A stretch of 5,079 nt of DNA from Candidatus Adiutrix sp. (GTDB lineage: Bacteria > Desulfobacterota > Desulfarculia > Adiutricales > Adiutricaceae), in contig JAISRV010000233.1 of assembly GCA_031273445.1 (NCBI GenBank), positions 1 through 5,079 on the forward strand. The letters run 5' to 3'. Position 1 is the stretch's first letter. Each line of letters starts with the position of its first letter. The translations under genes were made by a program, and so were the position numbers. The notes beneath the pieces are model-generated. The model did no database searches. It had not been told where the DNA came from and was given only the letters and a program-made list of their open reading frames with translations. Positions 1 through 3,924 of the stretch are shown piece by piece.

Positions 1-395
1 GAATCACCGGCAAAGTATAGATGATCAGCCAAAGTTTTTATTCTGTTCAAATCGGCTAAATTAATATCCTGAACTTCATCAAGAAAAACATAGTTAAATT
101 TTTTCCCGTTATTTAAAAATTCTCTATAGGTCTGGATAACAGCATGATTCAATATTTGATGATAGACAGGCGCTGATTTAACCAGCTCCAAAAGGCTGTT
201 CGTATAAGTTATAAAACATAGCGAAGCCTGCGGGTGCAGGCTGGCCATTCGCTCCATGAGATTCATCAGAATCAGACTCTTGCCGGTTCCGGCAAAACCT
301 TTGATCCAATGCGGGCGATTTGGATTATTGGTGACGCCATTGATAATCGCCTGCTGTATCGGCCTCAAATTATTAAAAGGAATCCACCAGCGCAT
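1..395 (-). CDS. Superfamily 1 (UvrD/Rep-like) DNA/RNA helicase, N-terminal part; 3' end outside window
   Basis: ATP-driven nucleic-acid motor; only the first 131 codons are visible and no stop is reached at the left edge. Read from ATG at 395, the protein shows SF1 motifs in order: a Q-like motif (RPIQQAI, residues 11-17), Walker A GFAGTGKS (33-40), motif Ia FITYTNSLLE (61-70), a Ib/Ic-like QTYREF (88-93), Walker B FLDEVQDI (104-111) and the start of motif III, YFAGD (127-131). The DEVQD box is the UvrD/PcrA form rather than the DEAH form. Motif Ia to motif II is short (about 35 residues), so there is no large 1B insertion before Walker B. The start lies one base after the hsp70 stop, with GGAAAGG seven bases upstream, so translation is coupled to hsp70. 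The gene is clearly AT-richer than its neighbours (about 39% GC over 1-300 by hand count). A full product would usually be 500 residues or more. Substrate (DNA or RNA) and polarity cannot be told. Confidence 0.9.
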   Translation of the reverse strand, partial: MRWWIPFNNLRPIQQAIINGVTNNPNRPHWIKGFAGTGKSLILMNLMERMASLHPQASLCFITYTNSLLELVKSAPVYHQILNHAVIQTYREFLNNGKKFNYVFLDEVQDINLADLNRIKTLADHLYFAGD

Positions 396-396
396 A

Positions 397-2859
397 TCAG
401 AACCTTTCCGGTAATGCTTCTCTGTCGATTGGGGCAGCCAAATTGCCGTCATCGTAAGGCGGCGGCGGCCCACCCGCGGCCTCATTGAGTCGTTCAAGCT
501 CGGCTTTAGCCGCGGCCGCGAGAGATGTTTCGCCGATTTTTTCGGCGACGCGCGCCAAACAGCGGCATTCATTTTTAGTGATCTCCCGCGCTCTTAGTTT
601 CGGCTCAAGAAGGCCCGCGCACTCTTTAAGCATGGCCCGCCCTTCCACGCTTCCTCGCGCCGTGAGCGTTGTCCCTAAATTTTCAAGAGCGGGAGTGTAG
701 CGGGGATTGAAAGCCAAAGCCTCACGTAAAAGAGCTTCTTTTGAGGGGCCGGTTTTCCGGATAGACAGGTTGTAGGCGGTAATCTCGGATTTCTGACGCT
801 GATAAGCCCGCTTGGCCCATTCCTCGGCGCGTTTTTCTTTGCCGGCCTGGCTATAAGCATAGCAAATGTTGACGGCGTGATTTTCCGTCCGGTCAAGCCG
901 CTCGACCGCGACAAACATGTCGGCGGCCGTTTCAAAAGCTTCCGCCTCCAGCGCGGCCCGGCCATATTCAAGAACTGTCCGCTTGGGGGGATTGCTGCCA
1001 TATTGCAAGAGAGCCTCGTTGAATTTTTGTTTGGCTTTCAGCATAGATTTTTCCGCCGGGCTCAATTCGCGGTTGTCCAGGGGATTCAGCAGGGAAGCCT
1101 GAACGGTCTGATCGCCGACCCGGGCTTCGACTTTGAGCAGTTTATCGTGGGTTATGCCGGCCCGCACGTAAACCTCTTCATCCTGTCCGAAGCCTTCGGG
1201 AGTCGGGGCTTCTATTCTTAAAACGCCAAGCAATTTGTTTTTATTGCCGACACATATGGGCAGCTCGACGATTCTTTGCCCGGGCCTGTCCACACGGCAT
1301 CTGGCTTGCAAAGGCTCCAGGGTCGGGACTTCGGATGAGGGGGGGATGATGATTTCCTGCCTTCCGCCGCGAGTGATTACAGACACTGGCTCAGACGTTA
1401 TCGGGCAAATCAGGTCAAGCCCGAAGGCATGAAAGCCCAGGCAATGCAGGGCCGCTCCCAGCGAGACGTGGCTGCGCAAATCATTTGGAATTATTGCTTC
1501 CACCGTCGGCGGCAGATTTTCCATCACCGCGGTTCTGACCAATGGGTTGGCGGCGCTGCCGCCGATGAAAAGCACGGCATTCAAGTCTTCAGCCCGCAAC
1601 CCTGATTTCTTCAAGGCGTCGTCAACAGGCGCATAGACATGTTTGCCGGATACGTCAGGGTCGTATTCGGCCATAAATGATTCCATGATATCCGCCAGTT
1701 GGGCCAGAGAAAGACGGGGATTATTCAGACAGAGATCATGGCCTCTGATCTTGAATCCAGGCGCCGGATTATCCGTGAATTCCTGCTGCTGCGCCCGCAC
1801 CTGATCCAGGGTAGCTATATTCCTGCCCGACAGCCATTCGATGGCGGCCACTTTTAATCTTTCCGCCGTTGGCTGAAGGCGCGGAAGCAGGCGCTCCTCT
1901 ATATCCCTCAGTTCCGGGTCAAAACCTGGCGCTGCGGCGATAATTTGAGGAAGAAGCGCCTGGCTCGCGATGGCCCGGTCAAAGTCGTCGCCGCCTAAAG
2001 CCGTGAATCTGGATATGGCTCTGTTGCGCGACCTGGGAACTCTATCATCAGTTATGCCAACTTCTAAGATGGAAACATCACAAGTTCCCGCGCCAAAATC
2101 ATAAACCAAAATATTAGACCGATTTCTTCGAAGCCGCTCCATAAACGGGCTTTCCCCTCCGGAATACGCGCTTTGGCGCAGAAAGCTCAGAAAGGCGGCA
2201 TTTGGTTCATCAATAAGACAGCTTCCCGATACAGGCAGGCCGGCCGCGGTCATATCCTCAATCAAGTCGCGGCGCTGGTTGGCTTCAAAGGAGGCGGGAA
2301 CAGACACGGCAAAACACATGTCTTGCGGCAGGCCTCTGCTTCTTATGGCTTCTTTTATTGCTTTGAACAGACATTTAAAGAATTCCCTGGCGGCGTCGTT
2401 TGCGTTTTCAATGGCAATCGCATGACCGTCACTTCTTTTAAGAGCCGTCTCAGGGTAGGTGGGGCCAATGTCTATGCCCAGTCTCATTTTAAAAGACGAA
2501 AAAATGTTTCTGCCTTCAAACAGGCGTTGCCGTAGCCTGTAAGCGTCGCGCCCGAACAGCAATCTGCCGTCTTTCCAGGCCAGAACGCTATTCACCAGAT
2601 GATGGGAGATGACGCCTCCATATTCGTCCGGCTGATCAATAGACAGTGTTTCGCAGTTGATTCTCCCTAAATCATCCCTCGCAATCAAACTGACCACGCT
2701 GGTCGCGGTTCCGAAATCAATGCCTATATATGTTTTGTTTGAAAGCGCGTTTGCGATGGCCTGTCTATTTGAGTACGGAGCTATAAGCCAGCCCCCGTCC
2801 CCGGCTGGATTCGGCGGGCCGGGAATAGCCGCTTCTGCAACATTTAGACGCAAGTGCAC
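397..2859 (-). CDS. Hsp70 (DnaK)-like chaperone with TPR-like C-terminal tail
   Basis: Cytosolic Hsp70-family ATPase, 820 aa, against about 640 for DnaK. ATPase landmarks are complete: phosphate-1 IGIDFGTATS (45-54), a lysine in FKMRLG (K124) aligning with DnaK K70, VPASFEANQRRDL (187-199), IDEPNAA (216-222; E218 aligns with DnaK E171), phosphate-2 YDFGAGTCD (253-261; T259 aligns with DnaK T199), LGGDDFD (288-294) and the adenosine motif FIGGSAANP (431-439). Residues about 475-590 resemble the substrate-binding beta sandwich. Residues about 625-790 are helical with TPR-like signatures (AVNICYAYSQAG, YTPALENLG) in place of the usual lid. A Pro-rich tail (GGPPPPYDDG, 796-805) follows. About 40 extra residues precede the ATPase. 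The start is GTG at 2859 with a strong GGAGGG site; an in-frame TGA lies two codons upstream, and the next Met is residue 125. No DnaJ or GrpE is encoded nearby. It is not a housekeeping dnaK; a specialised chaperone or scaffold for the coupled helicase is inferred. Confidence 0.95.
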   Translation of the reverse strand: MHLRLNVAEAAIPGPPNPAGDGGWLIAPYSNRQAIANALSNKTYIGIDFGTATSVVSLIARDDLGRINCETLSIDQPDEYGGVISHHLVNSVLAWKDGRLLFGRDAYRLRQRLFEGRNIFSSFKMRLGIDIGPTYPETALKRSDGHAIAIENANDAAREFFKCLFKAIKEAIRSRGLPQDMCFAVSVPASFEANQRRDLIEDMTAAGLPVSGSCLIDEPNAAFLSFLRQSAYSGGESPFMERLRRNRSNILVYDFGAGTCDVSILEVGITDDRVPRSRNRAISRFTALGGDDFDRAIASQALLPQIIAAAPGFDPELRDIEERLLPRLQPTAERLKVAAIEWLSGRNIATLDQVRAQQQEFTDNPAPGFKIRGHDLCLNNPRLSLAQLADIMESFMAEYDPDVSGKHVYAPVDDALKKSGLRAEDLNAVLFIGGSAANPLVRTAVMENLPPTVEAIIPNDLRSHVSLGAALHCLGFHAFGLDLICPITSEPVSVITRGGRQEIIIPPSSEVPTLEPLQARCRVDRPGQRIVELPICVGNKNKLLGVLRIEAPTPEGFGQDEEVYVRAGITHDKLLKVEARVGDQTVQASLLNPLDNRELSPAEKSMLKAKQKFNEALLQYGSNPPKRTVLEYGRAALEAEAFETAADMFVAVERLDRTENHAVNICYAYSQAGKEKRAEEWAKRAYQRQKSEITAYNLSIRKTGPSKEALLREALAFNPRYTPALENLGTTLTARGSVEGRAMLKECAGLLEPKLRAREITKNECRCLARVAEKIGETSLAAAAKAELERLNEAAGGPPPPYDDGNLAAPIDREALPERF
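403..409 (-). promoter_or_regulatory. Ribosome binding site of the helicase gene, inside the hsp70 3' end
   Basis: GGAAAGG lies within the last codons of the hsp70-like gene, seven bases before the helicase ATG at 395. The hsp70 stop TGA (399-397) sits between the site and the start. This arrangement supports reinitiation or coupled translation and fixes the helicase start. Confidence 0.6.
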
Positions 2860-2865
2860 GGTTCA

Positions 2866-2871
2866 CCCTCC
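2866..2871 (-). promoter_or_regulatory. Strong ribosome binding site for the hsp70-like gene
   Basis: GGAGGG ends six bases before the GTG at 2859. It decides the start: no ATG lies near the ATPase N-terminus, and the in-frame TGA just upstream rules out a longer protein. Confidence 0.8.
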
Positions 2872-2890
2872 GTCGCCTTGAGGCCCAAGT

Positions 2891-2953
2891 TCACGCTTCG
2901 CTCTGATCTGCGGCCGGCCTTCCTGACGCGGGGCGGCCCTGTCGCTCTGGCAT
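2891..2953 (-). other. Possible 20-codon near-leaderless upstream ORF in the hsp70 5' leader
   Basis: An ATG at 2953 opens a 20-codon frame ending in TGA at 2893-2891. The predicted transcription start (7-8 bases after the -10 box at 2967-2962) falls at about 2954, so this ATG would be at or within a base or two of the mRNA 5' end. The peptide would begin MPERQGRPAS and be Arg/Pro/Ala-rich. It has no ribosome binding site, so it would have to be translated leaderless. It may be chance; nothing else supports it. Confidence 0.15.
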
Positions 2954-2961
2954 TGCAGTAA

Positions 2962-2990
2962 ATATTACATCTTGTTAATTTAACTGTCAA
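2962..2990 (-). promoter_or_regulatory. Sigma-70-type promoter of the hsp70-helicase operon
   Basis: On the minus strand, TTGACA (2990-2985, perfect -35 consensus) is followed by a 17-base spacer (2984-2968) and TAATAT (2967-2962, keeping the key first T, second A and last T of TATAAT). The predicted start near 2954 gives a leader of about 95 bases. The box lies in an AT-rich patch between GC-rich genes. No sigma-32-type heat-shock promoter was recognised, so control by the neighbouring regulator fits better than classical heat-shock control. Confidence 0.7.
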
Positions 2991-2997
2991 TTAAATT
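2977..2997. promoter_or_regulatory. Inverted repeat bracketing the -35 box; probable operator
   Basis: AATTTAA (2977-2983) and TTAAATT (2991-2997) are perfect inverted 7-bp arms separated by seven bases. The minus-strand -35 hexamer TTGACA (2985-2990) sits inside the loop. The left arm also lies within a shorter palindrome, GTTAA-T-TTAAC (2974-2984). A dimeric repressor bound here would block the hsp70-helicase promoter. The XRE-type protein encoded just to the right is the natural candidate, by inference. AT-rich sequence produces such repeats by chance more easily than mixed sequence. Confidence 0.45.
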
Positions 2998-3018
2998 TCC
3001 GTTAGTAAATTCTCCGGG

Positions 3019-3031
3019 CGTGATTTTCACG
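3019..3031. promoter_or_regulatory. 13-bp palindrome upstream of the XRE regulator; possible autoregulatory operator
   Basis: CGTGA-TTT-TCACG is a perfect 5+3+5 palindrome ending 23 bases before the regulator's ATG. It directly abuts TAGAAT (3032-3037), a possible -10 box for that gene. Its sequence differs from the AT-rich repeat at 2977-2997, so the two need not bind the same protein. Confidence 0.4.
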
Positions 3032-3037
3032 TAGAAT
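3032..3037 (+). promoter_or_regulatory. Weak candidate -10 element for the XRE regulator gene
   Basis: TAGAAT matches TATAAT at five of six positions and lies 17 bases before the start codon. No convincing -35 hexamer is present 16-18 bases upstream (ATTCTC or similar). If used, it would be a weak or activator-dependent promoter and would give a very short leader. An alternative TAAATT at 3006-3011 is equally weak. Confidence 0.25.
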
Positions 3038-3045
3038 AGTCTGGT

Positions 3046-3049
3046 GGAG
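3046..3049 (+). promoter_or_regulatory. Ribosome binding site of the XRE regulator
   Basis: GGAG lies five bases before the ATG at 3055. An in-frame TAG at 3037-3039 precludes a start further upstream. A second ATG at 3050 is out of frame and too close to the site. Confidence 0.6.
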
Positions 3050-3054
3050 ATGCT

Positions 3055-3534
3055 ATGGAACTGAAGACGACGGAAGCTCAGCTGGCGAAATATTTTCGCG
3101 CCTGGCTGCTGCATTGGATGAATAAAAACAAATATACCCAACTGCGGGCGGCCGTGCGCCTGGGCCTTACCCCTGGCTTCATCAATATGATCATCAATAA
3201 TAAACGGGCGGCTTCGGCCGGGCAGATGGAAAAGATAGCCGGGGCCGTCAATCTGGATTTGCTGGAAATTTTAATTCACGGCCGGCGTCTCTTGGCCGGC
3301 GAGCCCCTTCCGCCGTCAGCTCCGGTATGGCCTGAGATTGAACCGTCGGAAATAGGACTGAGCCGGAAGCAAATTGAGGCCCTGAGGGAATACCGCGCTT
3401 TGCTGAGGGTCGGCGGCGAGGGGGTGGAGGTGATAACGGAAGCCATACAGGCCCTGGCGCTTAAAAAGAAAAGCGAGGATCACAAAGAAAGCAAAGTTCT
3501 GATAACTTACCACCAGGCGGCTCTAAATCGTTGA
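3055..3534 (+). CDS. XRE/Cro-family helix-turn-helix transcriptional regulator
   Basis: 159-residue DNA-binding protein. Residues about 28-73 form a Cro/cI-type helix-turn-helix: TQLRAAVRLGL (28-38) as the first helices, TPGFINMIINNKR (39-51) as the recognition region, then MEKIAGAVNLDLLEIL (58-73), the usual 'which residues/where to stop' tail of XRE domains. A basic GRRLLAGE stretch and a Pro-rich linker (85-93) lead to a second, mostly helical part (about 97-137) that may dimerise or sense a partner. There is no S24 peptidase (LexA/cI-like) part and no ImmA-type metallopeptidase, so it is probably not RecA-cleaved. It is transcribed away from the hsp70-helicase operon, sharing a 195-bp control region with two palindromes. 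By position it is the likely repressor of that operon and of itself. The ligand or signal is unknown. Confidence 0.88.
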   Translation: MELKTTEAQLAKYFRAWLLHWMNKNKYTQLRAAVRLGLTPGFINMIINNKRAASAGQMEKIAGAVNLDLLEILIHGRRLLAGEPLPPSAPVWPEIEPSEIGLSRKQIEALREYRALLRVGGEGVEVITEAIQALALKKKSEDHKESKVLITYHQAALNR

Positions 3535-3612
3535 ATTTTTGGCGCGCCGCTGAGGAAGCGAACCTGCGGAGCCGGAGGCGGCGGAGGTCGGCGCTTTCGG
3601 AGCGGCCGTCAT
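3523..3612 (-). other. 29-codon frame in the vapC position; not a PIN-domain toxin
   Basis: The vapB stop is written ATGA, as in many vapBC operons where vapC starts inside it. Here the overlapping frame starts at 3612, begins MTAAPKAPTSAAS and stops at TAG 3525-3523, overlapping the end of the regulator gene on the other strand. It lacks the hydrophobic strand plus LDTN/LDTS motif that opens VapC. It is best read as the place where vapC has been lost or replaced, not as a gene. Confidence 0.3.
3535..3608. other. Short convergent intergenic stretch, GC-rich, no clear terminator
   Basis: This stretch lies between the ends of the convergent regulator and vapB genes. It is G+C-rich with GGCGCGCC and purine-rich GGAGGCGGCGGAGG runs. 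I see no stem followed by a T run on either strand. CGAACCTGCGG at 3559-3569 recurs at 3622-3632 inside vapB. Confidence 0.5.
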
Positions 3613-3836
3613 AAATCATCCCGAACCTGCGGCGGCTCCTGGCCCCTTTCGATTAGAAAGTCGTCAGGCAGAGAGCATAGAAGTTCAAAAGCACGGGCCA
3701 TATTGACCTTCGGCTCGCGCAAGACAATTTCGCGGCCGCGGCGAAAAATTTCCAATTCCGAACCGTCCACCCGAAATTCTTTGGGCAGCCTGATGGCCTG
3801 ACTATTGCCGGATTTAAAAACACGTACTGTGACCAT
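3609..3836 (-). CDS. vapB: VapB/MazE-type antitoxin (SpoVT/AbrB domain), apparently without its toxin
   Basis: 75-residue antitoxin, full length for the family. Residues 1-40 are a swapped-hairpin AbrB/MazE DNA-binding domain: TVRVFKSGNSQAIRLPKEF (3-21), then ELEIFRRGREIVLRE (27-41). The C-terminal part, FELLCSLPDDFLIERGQEPP (50-69), then RDDL, is the conserved VapB tail that wraps and inhibits a PIN-domain VapC ribonuclease. I chose ATG at 3836, not the longer frame from 3890. AAGGAG (3848-3843) lies six bases upstream of it, while the 18-residue extension has no ribosome site and runs through an inverted repeat that looks like a control element. The vapC expected next is absent: the downstream frame is not PIN-like and the opposite-strand regulator follows. 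The antitoxin may be an orphan, act on a VapC elsewhere, or survive as a DNA-binding regulator. Confidence 0.9.
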   Translation of the reverse strand: MVTVRVFKSGNSQAIRLPKEFRVDGSELEIFRRGREIVLREPKVNMARAFELLCSLPDDFLIERGQEPPQVRDDL

Positions 3837-3842
3837 TTTATT

Positions 3843-3848
3843 CTCCTT
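3843..3848 (-). promoter_or_regulatory. Ribosome binding site deciding the vapB start
   Basis: AAGGAG lies six bases before ATG 3836. It supports the 75-residue product over a 93-residue reading from ATG 3890. Confidence 0.75.
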
Positions 3849-3852
3849 CGTC

Positions 3853-3891
3853 AATGGCGTACATACAGTAAGTCTAAGTCCATACGCCATT
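3853..3891. promoter_or_regulatory. 9-bp inverted repeat with internal tandem repeat upstream of vapB; probable autoregulatory operator
   Basis: AATGGCGTA (3853-3861) and TACGCCATT (3883-3891) are perfect inverted 9-bp arms separated by 21 bases, so arm centres are 30 bp apart, close to three DNA turns. Between them lies a tandem 6-bp repeat, TAAGTC-TAAGTC (3869-3880). A second inverted pair, AAGTCT (3870-3875) and AGACTT (3893-3898), interlocks with the first. VapB-type proteins usually bind inverted repeats at their own promoter, and this site lies 17-55 bases before the start codon. It lacks a T run, so a terminator for the upstream carboxylase gene is less likely. I could not assign good -35/-10 boxes here. 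Confidence 0.55.
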
Positions 3892-3924
3892 CAGACTTGA
3901 ATCAAATCTATTTATGACCCTCCG

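Noticed and set aside
675..1001. 108-codon minus-strand frame overlapping the hsp70 3' part in another frame
   Set aside because: Lies within the TPR-like coding region, Pro/Arg-rich composition typical of an out-of-frame reading, no ribosome site.
2173..2535. 120-codon plus-strand frame inside the hsp70-like gene
   Set aside because: Antisense to the strongly conserved Hsp70 ATPase region; no family resemblance of its own.
2863..2872. ACCCTCCGTC shared between the hsp70 upstream region and 3918-3927 at the carboxylase stop
   Set aside because: On the minus strand this is GACGGAGGGT, essentially a ribosome-binding-site-like purine run. Ten matching bases around such a motif are not meaningful.
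2860..3054. tRNA or riboswitch in the divergent leader
   Set aside because: No cloverleaf or recognised aptamer core; the interval is explained by a promoter, two palindromes and ribosome sites.
3316..3513. 65-codon minus-strand frame opposite the XRE regulator
   Set aside because: Shadow of the regulator gene; starts with no ribosome site and shows no known motif.
3535..3608. Possible bidirectional terminator between the convergent regulator and vapB genes
   Set aside because: Only weak stems (CGCT/AGCG near 3592-3604; CGCCGC with GCGGCG across a 27-base loop) and no T run on either strand after a stem.
3837..3890. 18-residue N-terminal extension of vapB from ATG 3890
   Set aside because: No ribosome binding site for ATG 3890; the extension is encoded by the inverted-repeat control region, and VapB homology begins at the ATG at 3836.
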